The notes below the pieces were generated by a model. It saw nothing but the letters and a program-made list of their open reading frames with translations, was not told where the DNA came from and did not search any database. 64,000 nt of DNA from Eumeta japonica. Taxonomy: Eukaryota; Arthropoda; Insecta; Lepidoptera; Psychidae. Made by a program: the position numbers and the translations under genes. Position 1 is the first letter of the stretch. Every line of letters starts with the position of its first letter. This document shows, piece by piece, positions 23,101 to 36,480 of this stretch. The stretch lies in contig BGZK01000297.1 of NCBI GenBank assembly GCA_005406025.1, positions 248,001 through 312,000 of the forward strand. Reading direction: 5' to 3'.

Positions 23101-26100
23101 TACGTGCACGGTGTCAGTGTACGACGTTGAACACTATGTCGTAGATATAGTGGTCCTATAGAACCATTGCCTAATGCCTGCGACACGTAAATTGTATTAC
23201 GTTATTAGTATAGTTTGTTATTTAATTAAATAAACTAATAGGTCTAAGACAAAAATGTAATTATTGCACTGAATACAACTCCGATTGGTTGTAGAAAAAT
23301 TGTAAGACTATTACATTTTTTCTTTTCTTTAACGACGGTGATCGTTATATTTTACTTTGTAAGCTTATTTGACGTCTATAGATACAAAGAAATAAATTAT
23401 TAATATGAAGCAACAAACGATTTCATTAATGATTTATAAATTGTGTGACTTGAAAAACGAATTTTAGTAATAAATCTTATGATATTTATTAAGTCGTTTT
23501 TAGTTGATAAAAAATAACGGAAATTTACAAGGCACGCAATTTTTGTGAAGGTAGATTATTTTCGCATAAAAAAAAAACTACCTTCTTTGATGCAACCTTA
23601 CACGCGTAGAAGTAAGAACGCGACGATTAGACGTCAACGGTGAAACCGGAGCGCTCCAAAGTGGACGTCGGCGCCTTCGCGGACGGGTCCGGTTCGTTAG
23701 GGCGGCCGATATCATCTGCCGATCATATCGGCCGGTAGCTGCGCGTGCGCATCGCTACAATGTCAGCTGGTGCCTTGTACGTCCTCCGACAGGATAGGCA
23801 ATGAAGGTACTAAAAAATCACCCGTCGGCTGTTTGTTACAGCATTCTGATTTCCACATGATTTTTTTCAATGATTTTTTTTTATTGGAAACAAATTGGTC
23901 TTGTTCAAGAATGCGGGGAATATAAATAGGGAATGACCGTTACATTTTCTATACTTTTATTTTTATTACATCGGGATTTGCTTAATATTGTCCGATAGAA
24001 ATGTTAAAATACGACAAAAGTTTTCTTTGTCTAAAGTTGCAGTCAAAACTTACTTATTACAAGGATTTTTTTTATGTACGGTTCTCTCTAAATACAGGTC
24101 AAAACAAGACGCCAGTCTTTTTAATTTCGATATGGACATAATTTTTTCAGAATTGTTTACATCCCTTTTTATTAATTTATGTGTTGATTTTGTTCAAAGT
24201 CTGGAGTCACCTGAACGCAGTCGACAACGTCAGCTAAATTGACAGACGGATCAATCGAAAAAAAAATAGTCGTCGCTCTTGACTTTCAACCTACTGCCGC
24301 ATAACCTACATAACATTAAAAGCGTCTATTCAATTTAAAAACTGTCTAATCTATCTATCATAACTCTGTTTCTACCGACCACACAACTAAATTGACTTTC
24401 ATAATATTTTCTTTCCATTTACAGGTTTTTTTTTATTAAATACTGAAAAACATTTAATTGTATAAAATCAGTTTTTAACGAACATTCCCATATATTAATT
24501 GAAGAAGGTTATGTGATTGTTTTTTTTTTGGGGGGACAATTTAACGTATATTATTTTACGCTTGAGGGTATAAGTAAAATTATTTGACACAACTCTTAAA
24601 ATCCAGTCAAAAGAAGTATATAATTTAACATTTGTGTCATTGTTTGACGGCCGCGAGGCATCTAATGGGGCTTTTAAACATTAAACAAATATATAAATCG
24701 ATGTTCTGGAGACTATAATCATGTCGGATCCTCGACATGGCGCGTCGAGGGTGTAAAGCAATAGTGGGGAAGTCTGTCAGCAAAATAAAGAGGGTGCGGA
24801 AGGAGACATATTCGTAAAATAGACTATACATAGAACTTTAGAAAATCTCGTCGGTACAAACTCTGGTTGCAATTTGACGCATATGGATTGAGAGTCTATG
24901 GTCTTATTTTAAGTATAGAACAATAAGTAACGTTAAAAGAGGTGCCATTTAAATGTAACGATTAAAAAATGTTTTGTGATTCACGACGTCGCCGACAGAC
25001 AATGTCGATAGATATTATTTTACATTATACATTTATCTTTTAGAACAAAGTGAACAGAGTCTGCCTATGTAAAAACAGGACATGCCAGCGAAACTATATT
25101 AAGACTAATAATTTTCTATATGGGCGGTTGATATATAAGATTTTTTTCTATATTCATACATAATGATACACTTAGTACATATTTTGTACAATGTAGCACA
25201 TAATATGCGCCCATTTAATACAATATAAAACAGATTTTTATTTCAGTATAATTCTAAATATGACACTGCTTCGTTTCAATTTTATCACCATTCCTATGTT
25301 TACGTATTTAAACGATCGAGCGAACGTACAAGGCTTACGCGAATACAAGTGTATCAAAAAATCTTCATGTGTAGACTCGGGCAGAGGCAGTGGCGGCCGG
25401 CCGCGACTTGGGACTTAGCAGGCCAGTAGGCCGAAGGCGAACACCCACCGAGCCGCTAAGACCCTCGTCGCGGACCAGCTCAGCATCAGCGCCGATTTCC
25501 GGGCTCGTCTTCCAGTCGAGCGGCGACATCGCAAAACTTATTCGTCGTGTATGCCGGTTTATGTTACCGATAAAAATATGATTATGAAAAAAAAATTTTT
25601 TAGTAGATGCCCATTCCTTTAAATAGTACTATGAGCAATTAAAAAAAAATAGATGAATTAAATAAGCGAAAGAACTTTAAATAGGCAAATATTGTTGTTA
25701 TTTTACACATTTATAAAGTCTTTATTTGAGCTGTCATGAAGTATAAACCGTAATATTAAAATTACCAATTCCTTTGTTCCGTTGGTTCTGGTGAGGTTTA
25801 GTGATGAAGGTTAATGTTATCTGAAAAAAAAAGATACAATATGTTTATACATGAAATGTCTAAATTAAAAATTATTAAATATTTCAAATAAAACTGGCGT
25901 TTCGTTTAAATATTTTATTGGGGGTATGGTTTATGGTTGATCTACTTTTTGGAACGTTTTTTACTATAGTTTTCAATTTCTTTTTTATATTGATAAAAAA
26001 ATATTATATAATCAAAAAGTCACTGCAAGTTTATGTCCATAAAGTATAGGCAAAAATCCGAAAATCAAATAGTTATTTTCTTTATTGAATAGTAATTTTA

Positions 26101-27106
26101 GTATCTCCTAATATATTTTGAAAATTATTTAAGAAATTTAAAAAAACGGAATATATTTTTTAAATAGTTCCAAATTTACTTGACTTTTCAGTTACATAAT
26201 ATATTCAAGTTATATAGTATATCCAAATATACTCAAGTTCAATTTCAGATATATTTGCGGTTCAAAATATTTAAAGTTTCGGAAACGTGATGTTATTCGT
26301 GGGTAAATCTCGTTATAGCATAAAAATAGTGTGTTTTCAAACTTTTATACGTTTTAATATAGAATGTTTTTAAATGATCATGTATCCGTCAATTTAAATA
26401 TTATACGCATTTACGAGAACCGGATACGGTACTTGAGTTTTCAAAAATAAATATATTATTAAAATTATGTTAACTTTTCTTTATGTTTTCATAGGCCGAG
26501 ATTTCTCGATCATAAAACTATTTACGTATCTTGCTATTATTTAGTTCTAATAAAACCCGGTTTTGTTCGAGATCGACACATAACCAATAAAGATCGTGGC
26601 ATGTCATCTGAGAAAATCGTGTAGGAAGCCTTTGATCTTTTGTGAGATTGATATATATTTTTAATAAAGCAAGTTACACACCGCACCACAAACAAAGGTT
26701 TCTATATATGAAACATCCAGCCGCTTTAAACAGGACTGAGGTATGGCCCGTTTACACAAAATCGATTCGCCGGCTGCGCGCGCCGCACGTCATCGCCCCG
26801 AGGCTATCTTCACACCCATGAATCTGTTCGGGGTGGTCATGAAGCTGTATAGTGTTGAACTGACGGACATTTGATCATCCGAGATGGACTATATTGCAAT
26901 TTTTCGCTTTAGCCTTGTCTTTATTTAAATTTGACCTACTCGGAGCTTTTAAGGACAAAATACGAATCGATGAAAATTACATTTGTGATTGGCGATTTCT
27001 GGTTTTATTATAAATTGTCCTTGTGAAAGCTTGTTCTGCACTCTAATACTGGTATTATTGCTGATGATCAGACGTCTTTGACTTTACTGGCGTGACGTTT
27101 ATAGTG
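23101..27106. other. Intergenic, four kilobases without a gene
   Basis: Mostly AT-rich. GC-rich islets occur at about 23590-23780 (holding the inverted repeat GGCCGATAT...ATATCGGCC, 23704-23733) and 25380-25560. Neither shows a transposon motif or convincing coding frame. About 27500-27520 lies outside this block. No RNA gene recognised. Confidence 0.4.
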
Positions 27107-27115
27107 GAGTAGAAC

Positions 27116-30064
27116 GGCACCACCGATAATACAGGCCATCCAACTACCTTTGATGACGCGTTTTACGTCATCATCATTGGTTTAACTACTTAATGCATAG
27201 ACACTAGACCCTCTAGAATTTAAGAACTTCATTTCATAGGTTTGTACCATCTTGATTCAAGCGATATTAAAGTTACCACATAATCGATACTCATTCTTAT
27301 GTTTATGAAAATAAATAAAAATTAATGCAGAAAAATAAAAGTATATAAGTCGATATGTCGAAAATATGTTAGGCCTTTATTATCAACAATCTAAACTTAA
27401 AATTATTATAAAGTTTGTTGTTTGAAAATGTAGTATCGATAGCGTATGGAAAATCGATTTCAGTATTAATCGATGGAGTCGCCCTATTTGATCATTCTAC
27501 TCTATGACTCTATGACTCTATGTTTAGCCGCCATTACGCATATTCCATATTTTACAGTTGTATCGTCTATTGTTATTACTTTTGTTTTCACATTTAATAG
27601 ACTTAAAATCTGTAGTAAACTTTCCATCGTGGTGTACTAATTCCTTTTTCTAATTGAAATATCAATTACGTTAAAGAAAACGTCATAGCTTTATTTTATT
27701 AAAGATAAAACCGTCGCCCACATTAAGTTCGAGCTATTTTCCACAGATTTACATGTAATGAATTTTTCGCCATTCATAGAAAGATTATGTCTCAACAATA
27801 CATTCAAGAGTAAGTACAATTATTCTTTATATGTTCATATACATGAATTGATACAAAATAAACAAACATTATTTTTTCAGGTACCTATATCAATTACATT
27901 TAGTTGAAGATCAAATCGGTGCGCTGCAAAGACGTACGCCTAGTGAAACGGCAGAAATATTGTACATTGAAAAGAGTCCGTTCAAAGTCGATACTGTGCT
28001 ATAAGTATTTAGAGGTATTCCAAAATAAGCAATTCTGTTCGTTTTGTCAAAATTCATAATATAAATCAGATCAAACGTTTGGAAACGAGCAATCAAGAGT
28101 TAGCATTATGTGCAAGTGTGTGTTCACGTAAACCATAAGTACGATATTTTATAAACAGTTATTGTCATTGTCGTGAATTCAGTGGTTATAAAAAATTAAA
28201 GATTAATTTCGAATCCCACACGTCATAAAGTTTGTATGTTAGTGGTGATTGATATTAGTGGTAATCCATTATATCGATATTAGCGACAGTGGGTGAACTT
28301 ACCATAATGCTTGTTCAAAGGTATGTACAAATTAAAATAATTCTGGGTTGTAAAGTACGCAATCAATAAAAAATGAATTTCAAAAATGTGATAAATTCAT
28401 GTTCACTTTTACAGAATCCACCTTCTGAATACAACTATATTGATAAACATTTTTATTTATAACAATACAAAAAAACAAAAAAAATAGACAGAGACACAAC
28501 TTTACCTTGTCTAAATACTATGCATTAATTTTATTCTAAAGAAAACCGAGTAATATGAATCTTTAACAAAGTAGAAATATCAAGGAAAAATTGACTTTTT
28601 GTAACCCAATTATCACAGTCACTTTGATGAGAATTTCACTATCTTTTCATATTCAATTCAAGGTTTTCTATTAACAAATTATTGTTTTGAAAAGTAACAG
28701 TTTGATATATTTTGCCAGACAAAATCCAAATATTATCTAGAGGTACGTTTTGCCAAGCATATGATAGCTGGTTCATCATATTTAATTCCAATTATACAAG
28801 TATTTGAAATTGACTTTAAATTAGAGCTCAGTTTTTATTGCCACTCAAATGAAATTCAGAATTGTGTGATTCGGTAAATGTTACAGTAAATATTTTTGAA
28901 TTTATATATTCAATCAATATCAAATTAAGGCACTAAACCAATTTCAAACTATTCCTAGTTTAACATTAACCTTGAAATGAATGATTTTTGGATATGACTT
29001 ATACTGATATATATAGGTTGTTGTGCATGTTCGACATAAAAATTATAAGAAATACTGTTCAAAACATTTACTTGTTTGTAGTTATTCAATTATTAAGAAT
29101 CTAAATAGGGGTTGCTCAATATATCCACATTGTAATGTAATTAACATATTATTACAAGATACTTAATTGTAAATAAACAGTTAAATTAATAAAACAAAGA
29201 GAAGTTTGTAAATAATACAAATCAAAGAAATACAGTTATTAATATAGCATCAAAAATAATTTTCTCATTTTATTTCATCAAAAATAAATAAGTCTCTATT
29301 TGTCATTTATCATTTAATAAAAGTATTAACAATTATTTTTTAAACAACTGTGTTAAGAAATTACAATAGAATTGTGAGTTAAAGACAATAAAGATGGATT
29401 GGAAACACTTTAATTTAAAATAACAATGATTAAATATGTTACTATGATTTTTATCATTTTTTTCATATTCTCCAAATTATTATTATCTTTTTTTGTAATA
29501 ATTCAAACTTGTATTGTTATCATGATTGATAAATGCAGTCCTATTAAAATATATTGCAAATAAATGAATAAATTTTTCAATTAAATAAATCCAATTCTCA
29601 TATAAATATGTACACATTTCTCACAAAACAAAGCACATTTGCGTATTGTGTTATGGTTAATATATTAATGTGAGTTAAGTATTTTATTTATTTTTAATCA
29701 CTAATATAGTATTTAATTAAAATTAAGATAAAGATGATTAATAAATTGTGTTGTTTAGTTAGTCGATTAATATTTGTAATAATATTTTGTTTGTTAAATT
29801 AGTGGATAATACATATAATATATATCATTATAGAGAAAATCCATTGAATTACTTGTGGTGCTCCTTGTTTGAAAATAATGTTTATTTATATTAAAAGAAT
29901 TTTTATAAATTTATTTTGTTTTTATAAAATAACCTTATTATGCCCTATTGATATTGTCCTATTTACCTAATAATGTTCTTCAAATTAACAAATGAGCAAT
30001 AATGTCCGCCGATTACGCGTGACGTCATCAAGCTAGTTGGAAGGCCTGTATTATCGGTGGTGCC
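27116..30064. mobile_element. 2.95-kb TIR element with 9-bp target-site duplication
   Basis: Terminal inverted repeats start GGCACCACCGATAATACAGG on both ends; the first 22 bases are identical and similarity continues to about 50 bases (one substitution pair and one indel), including GATGACG. GAGTAGAAC (27107-27115) and GAGTAGAAT (30065-30073) flank it as a 9-base direct repeat with one mismatch. An 8-9 bp duplication is found in hAT, P, Mutator-like and Merlin superfamilies; the terminus matches none that I can name. The interior is AT-rich and has no transposase ORF, so this is non-autonomous or a deletion derivative. Confidence 0.85.
27787..28004 (+). CDS. Candidate two-exon micro-ORF inside the TIR element
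   Basis: ATG 27787 opens a frame that runs to 27809, followed by a consensus 5' splice site GTAAGT, a 71-bp AT-rich intron and a strong 3' site (ATTTTTTCAG, 27871-27880). Joining 27787-27809 to 27881-28004 gives a 48-residue frame ending at TAA 28002. The peptide starts MSQQYIQEYLYQLHLVEDQI and has a Gln/Leu-rich N-terminal helix-like pattern; I recognise no family. It could be the leftover N-terminus of the element's lost transposase, a captured host exon, or chance. No transcript evidence is available. Confidence 0.3.
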
Positions 30065-30073
30065 GAGTAGAAT

Positions 30074-33000
30074 AACGTATTCTTTTGCAGTAATAAATCA
30101 TTTTGATTTATCAATAAAATATAGAAAAACGGTACGTAGGTTCTGAAATCCTGAAATGATTATTGATTTAGTAAAAATTGAATCTCTCGTTTGATATTGT
30201 TTGATATTACGAACACGATTCAGCAATTTTTATATTTCCTTATATTTTGTGTGTGTATAGATTATGAATTATGATAAAACCTTATATTGATTATAAGAAG
30301 CATGTTTGGATATAATGCTGCAGTGGCGTAAAATGGAAAATTTTTAATAATAAACTGGAGAGAAGCAAGCAAGTGTATATAGAGTATTTTTATGTAACAT
30401 AAAATTAAGTAAAAAATATAGAGTATAGAGTTTATAATTTGACTAGGAGAAAAAAATATTGTATGCTTGTAACTTGTTCACGTAGTTGAAGTAAAATTTG
30501 TTTGTTTGGTGTTGTGAGGGATACTGTATGTGACTCAAAACTTAATAAGTAATTTTATAATTTAGTAGAAAGACTCAAAATGAAATCTTAATACAAAAAC
30601 ACGAAGGAATACATTCTATGCCTATCTGTTCAGAATTCACATTAAGGTTGCCGTTTTGATTGTGGGCCGATTTGAATTTAAGCATTCGATGATTTTGAAA
30701 TTGAAATTTTAAACGCAAATTTCGTAAACGGAATATTGATATTTCGCGCCTAAAGAAGTTTTGACTTCGATAAAATCTGTTCCTTAGGTTTTTTCCTCTT
30801 CGCAGTTACTATCCTGTATAAGAATAAATTTAACTTTATTATTTACAATGTAATTGTATTTGTATCAATGCTTACTGGAGTGCTCTTAGTATATGAGAAA
30901 AGCAGCTCACTACATTGCTCCTTGTGTATGAGAAAAGAACTAACTTCATTACTTTCAGCTCATCAAGCTGTTGAATTAACAAATCTCATTGTAAATTGTA
31001 AAAATTGAATATTTTGCATTATGACTTTTGTGGGTGAAATTTTAGAAGTAATCTAAGACCCAAGCAACACCCACGCTGTAAAAAGCGAAGAAATAAAAAC
31101 TTGTTAATTTCTACTCTGTAGTCTGATTTCACACTAATAATTTCTAATCCTCGTAAATCACAACAGCAAACCTCTAATATTTAATCGCCTCTGTGTATCA
31201 TTATCACGTAATATATTGCTAGCTCTATTGAAAACAATGTACTAAAATTGGCTATGAATAAATTTATTTGTTGTTGAATTATTTTATATGCATTCAAACA
31301 ATAGCCCGCGGTAAGAGCGCTCTCTCGGCGCAATGCATTGCGCTGATTGCAGCTTGCGTGAACTGCACAGGGAAGTTATGGGGAAACTACATTGATGTCA
31401 ATGAAAAAGTCCAATAAGTTATCTCCTTTCGGATCTAATGGATATTATTAACAATTATCGAAAATTAAATTATACATTTCATAGTTAAGGAATTATTTAA
31501 TTTTTATTTAAATCTAGGTTATAAAATTCGGAACTAAGCATTAGGTTCATATCATTTTTAGAAGTATTACTTTTATTTTGGAATAAATGTAAAGATATTG
31601 TTTTCAATCCAATTTTAAAAGTCACTTTTTTTACAGGTGTCTACGTTATGAAGCCCTAGGAAGCTTTTCCGAGCATTGTCAGAGGTGTATGTGTGTGTGT
31701 GCGGCTGCGCGTTAGGGTGCGTGTGCGTGTGTGTGCGGCTATCGCGAGTGTGTACGCATAACCCTCAAGTTATAGATGTGATTCAACAACGTAACGGGTC
31801 TGTAATCATTCAACAAGGTGTCGTTTGTTTGCATTAACTTTGTATGAAAGATACTCGGTAATCTAGCCTACCTCCCATTTCTTGCTCAATTATCTAAGGA
31901 AGGGCATACGAAGTCGGTAAAACAGATTTCTTTTCACAGTAGGAGGGCGAAACAGGGACGTGGATCCCCACGCGAGAAACGCTTATCGCCGTCCTACTGA
32001 AACACGAACAAAACACTTCTTTACTTTTAGAAGTCCATGTATCGCACAAGTTCAGAAGTTCGTTCTGCAATTGCACCGTGAGCGACATAAAGTCGAAACG
32101 TCCGTCCAGGACGTAGCCATCGCTCTATCGATGGTGTAGCTTAGCCTTCGGTTTGAAACAAACAATTATTAGGAGGGTGTACCTCGGGCTGACTAAGACC
32201 TGTGACGACAAGTAGATTAAAAAAGTATCGAAATCCTATTGCTAGCGGTGGTTTGGTTGCAGTGGGTTCTCCAAAACTGGAGCACTAAAGGGGCCCGGCA
32301 CGGCCACTACAGTGACCGTTGAAGTGCGCGTGAGTCGCGGGCCAGGCTCGCATTATTTATGGCGAACGGTATGCGCAGGTACACTTCCGGATATCGGATC
32401 CAGATCTTGTCCAAAGTCTTACAGTAGAATTTCGAGGCTTTTGCTAAAAAAATTCATGTGGACAAACTTAAGGAGCCACATTGAAATTTCGAATCTTTTC
32501 TTCAAAGAATCATGTCGAGAAATTTAAGGGGAAATTTGGGAAATTTTCATTACGTTTTTATGTCTGTGCGAGGGTGCCTTTCGATTTCCCGAATCATTTT
32601 TGTAAAATAAATACTTAACATCCTAACCTAATAATCGTTCAACTTCATGCGTACGACTGCGCTACGTGTTTTCGCCTTAAGACCGAATTATAATCTTTTA
32701 CGTTAGGTAGTTTCGAAGAAAATCGACTGCGATAGTCGGTCGTCGAAGAGTGGTCACGCATACGTCCGGTTTTAGATTATGGTACAAAACGATGAATCGC
32801 TTACGTCAGATTTTTTTGCATAATTCTCCGAAAGAAGCGTCATATACTGGTAGAATCAAGTATATAAAAAAAAGGAAAAACTACATGGATTCACGTTAAA
32901 AGAATTCAAGGAAATATTGTACGAAATTAAGTTATTTTTTAGTAACAAGTCTGTGACTGGAATCAGAAAATCAGTGACATGTGCACGTTTGCCAAGGTCA

Positions 33001-34424
33001 AACATTAAAATTATCTGTAAAGCGTATCTCGAGAAGTAATGGACGTAGGCACGGAGGCGCCCCGAGCGCGCAGGCGCGGGCGCCGCAACAATGGCGCCGC
33101 GCCCGGCGTCCGCGTCTCGACCACACTGCAGTCGCCGTTATTGCACCATGCAAGTATGCATATTTACAGATTGATGTTTACTAAAAAGATTACTTTGTAT
33201 CGTAACACGCTCGAAGGATGACTGGACTCGATTTAAATCCAAGTTATATTTCAACCGGCACGCCCATCGCCGTCAATGCTATGTATTATTACATTGTATT
33301 AAAAAACGAAGCCTGCGTGTTCGTCTGTCATTTTTCTGACGATACAATCTAGAGCGGCTGGATTTATTACAATGCTATTTGCGTCGATGTGCCCCGCCAT
33401 ATCCAAGATACGCTTTCGGCCACGTACCGGCTGCGTGTGCTCGGGGTCGGCGCACGTTCTGCGTAAATGTCAGTCAAGGAGCAGAGAAAAAATATTAGTT
33501 GTGCATCCACGTGGACCTGGCCGCGGTCGGGCGCCGGTTCGTGTACACTGAACAGTGATGACTATTTGACTGACTGACTGATCCATCGAAGTTGAGCTCT
33601 TATCGTTGAGCCTAGAAAGAAATTGGATGTGCATCCTTTTTCTGACATTGTTAGCCACTGTGGACAAACTGTTCAAAATAAATGCGGGGTTTCGAAAAAA
33701 ACCCGGTCAAGTGTGGTAAAAAATTTTAAATAGATCTATACTCATTTTACTGAATTATAAATTATTTCTACAATTGCTAAAGTCCCAGGCGACAGAAAAA
33801 CTTGACATTGAAAAAACGTTAGTAATTTATGAAAACACTGACAGGCAACGAAATCTCATCCAAAATAGAACTTTTTATTTGTTATCTATGGAATTCGAAA
33901 AATGATATCATACATTCATATATTCACATCGAGTGAAATTTGTGCGTTTATTAGCGTGGACTTCGAGATCAAGATCGGAGCGCGTTTAAGATGAGAAACA
34001 GAAATGTATTTTGCATTCGCCAAGGCGAAGTACTGGCGTGTAGAGAAGTGTTTAAGTACTTTTGAATTGTTTTCTTTAGTGATATTAACATTTGAATTCT
34101 TTGTTTAGTGATTATCGAGCACATCCAGTCCATTAAAGGCTCCTCTTGGACGGAGATCTTATCCCAGACAAACTTTAGGCATTACCATAATCACTACGCT
34201 GAACGACTTGTCCATTTTAGTTTAGATATTTTCGAGGATGAAACGTCCGTCCTTGGAATGGATATCTGAATGTCGAAATGGCAATCAGAAGGCATCGCAG
34301 CTGTTCTTTCGTTACCTTTCACCTTGATCGCCTACAGAGCTGGGTGGTCAGTACCTCTTCTGGATGATAACATTTACTATACAAACATGACAACATTTAC
34401 CATATATATAGCGCTGATCGTATC
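30074..34424. other. Intergenic, no gene recognised
   Basis: AT-rich to about 31300, then more balanced. Contains the perfect 16-bp palindrome GCGCAATGCATTGCGC (31328-31343), the GT repeat at 31685-31740, a GC-rich islet at about 33030-33140 and a second one near 33420-33540. ORFs here are short and domainless. A CCCGGTCAAGTGTG string near 33701 resembles the start of repeat family B. Confidence 0.35.
31685..31740. repeat. Interrupted (GT)n microsatellite
   Basis: Runs of GT with two copies of GTGTGTGTGCGGCT separated by GCGCGTTAGGGTGC; a compound, interrupted dinucleotide repeat. Confidence 0.85.
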
Positions 34425-34432
34425 GCCAAGAG

Positions 34433-34655
34433 CAGTGGCGTAGCTAGGGGAGGGCGGCGGGGTCGGCCCGCACCGGGTGCCATTTAAGGGTGACACCCGA
34501 GTTTATCCGACCGCAAATTTTGATTTACAAAAAAATGAACAACGAAATATAAAACATCGTTTATCATTGGAGTTTCTCTTCAACTTTACAGTTTTGATTT
34601 TTAGAGTGTCACTTCAAATCCGCCCCGGGTGACACCCAGGCTAACTACGCCACCG
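34433..34655. mobile_element. hAT-type MITE, 223 bp
   Basis: The left end is CAGTGGCGTAGCTAGG and the right end, read inward on the minus strand, is CGGTGGCGTAGTTAGCC. Subterminal GGGTGACACCC blocks are also inverted. GCCAAGAG (34425-34432) and TCCAAGAA (34656-34663) match at 6 of 8 positions as a target-site duplication. CAGTGGCG-type termini with 8-bp duplications are characteristic of hAT elements. No coding capacity. Confidence 0.85.
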
Positions 34656-34663
34656 TCCAAGAA

Positions 34664-35867
34664 TTAGACAAAAATTTGTATTCTTGATATAAGGAAGTTT
34701 AATTTGGCGATTTTATATAAACATACGGAAACGACGACGATGCTTGCGAGTCAAGGGAACGAGACATAGAGACACGGCTGTAGATAATGGACAGACAATA
34801 GGCGGCGACGGGGCGAGTGCACTGTTCATTTTTCAGCTTCTTCGATGGACGCGAGCAAGAAAATAAACACTTCATACAGTAAGCGAAAAAGAACAACGCC
34901 CGTTTTAAGAGGTTTGTTAATTTATTCGTGTCAAGATAATTCACTTAGAAGTCGAGAGAATTTAAATATTTACTTATACAATGTTATATGAAGAAGTTAA
35001 GTGTAAATTACTCGCGATAAGCTAGTTTCGAATATGTGAGTATATATATAATGTAATACATTCGTTGAGCTTTCTCAATATGTTTATACCGTTAAATGAA
35101 TTCCGTAAGACATTATGTTAAAAATTAAATGATAACCTGTATAGAAGTAATTACAGCGTTCTAAACTTACATCAATCTCTGTGATGTCTTGATTTTCACG
35201 ATAGGATAATGTTCGAGGAAATTAGCGTGATTGAGCTCTTTGACTGCGTGATTGACATAACCGGCAAATTCATGAATTAACCAATCAAAATCAAATTCTA
35301 AGAAATCGACATTTGCGAATAAGAAAATATTGGATTGATTTAGCAAAGCAAAAGCCCAAATCGGAACGAGCCTCTGATGACCAATGGTTGTAGGTATATT
35401 CAGTTTGGAAATGCTCCTAGAACAATCTGCTTATTTCAATTTAAAAAAATAAACGTATTTTCCTTTTCTCGTACTTTCTAAAATACTTTGATATCAAGAA
35501 TAAGTAAGTCTAAAAGTAATCTATTTTTTGGATTACATTTGACGTTATTGAATTCAACATGGGCATGTAAATTATGTTACTTAGTAAAAACATTATGAAA
35601 AAGAAACTATTGTCAACTTTTTTGCATTTAGAGGGCGCTAAAAGTTTGTTACCGCCATAAGTCACCGTTTTCACATTACGATTGGTTATTACCATTAAAA
35701 AAATTAACTTGATAAGAAATGGGCGACGTGCAGCATTGAAATATGAGAAAACCCATAACAATAAAATTTCATACTAAAATTGTATAATTTTATCGGTATT
35801 GATTTACTTTTATACTGGGTCTACATTTTTTTCTAGTTTTTTCTCGAATAAAAGCACATCTTTTTTA
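34664..35867. other. Intergenic, no gene seen
   Basis: Short ORFs only, with no recognisable motif or repeat. Confidence 0.4.
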
Positions 35868-36480
35868 TCTTTATCCGAGTATAAAATCCCCAAGGTGTTG
35901 CGTTTTAAATACCTCGGTTCAATATTGACAGATGACCCGAAAACTGACGAAGATGTGGACCATCGCGTCGATTCGGCTTGGCTTTGTCGTTCTGTGTGAT
36001 AGAAGAATACCAATACAAACTAAAGGAAAAGTATATATATATAGGCGGCCGTCAGACCTACTTTGACATATGGCTCCGAATGCTGGTTAACTTTGAAGAA
36101 GCACGAACAAAAGCTTCACATAGCAGAGATGAAAATTCTACGTTGGACAGGAGGAGTGAAATGCTTGGAAAAAGTACGGGACGAATATGTTGGAGGATCC
36201 TTCAAAGTTGCACCGATAGCCGAGATCAAGGAGAATCGACAAGATAGTACGGACAGGTCATGAGGCGAGACGACAGCTAGTCCATAAAAGCAGTGCTTAA
36301 TATTAATAGCGTGCAGCGATCAAGAAGCAGACCGCATGCCGCTTGGTGGTACACTATAGAAAGAGACCTAAGAACTCAGAATATCCCATCTTTGACAATC
36401 CTGACAGGATAATCTGGCGCAAATGCACAAAAAGCTCCGAGACCTAATAAAATTGGGACCAAGGGCAGGAAGAAGAAGAC
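35868..36480 (+). pseudogene. Non-LTR reverse transcriptase C-terminal fragment
   Basis: In two to three frames the translation reads RFKYLGSILTDDPKTDEDVDHRV (35903-35975), LTYGSECWLTLKKHEQKLHIAEMKILRW (36058-36150), then LEKVRDEYVGGSFKVAPIAEIKENR (36165-36240), GH-MRRDDS and a PHAAWWYTIERDLRTQNI tail to about 36385. This is the well-known region downstream of the RT catalytic core in RTE/Jockey-type elements of animals. Stops and frameshifts at about 35990, 36245 and 36280 make it a relic; the RT core, endonuclease and 3' tail are absent. Confidence 0.85.

Noticed and set aside
28296..28325. Possible extra exon of the micro-gene, ending AAAG before GTATGT
   Set aside because: Acceptor side is weak and the frame does not continue from 28004.
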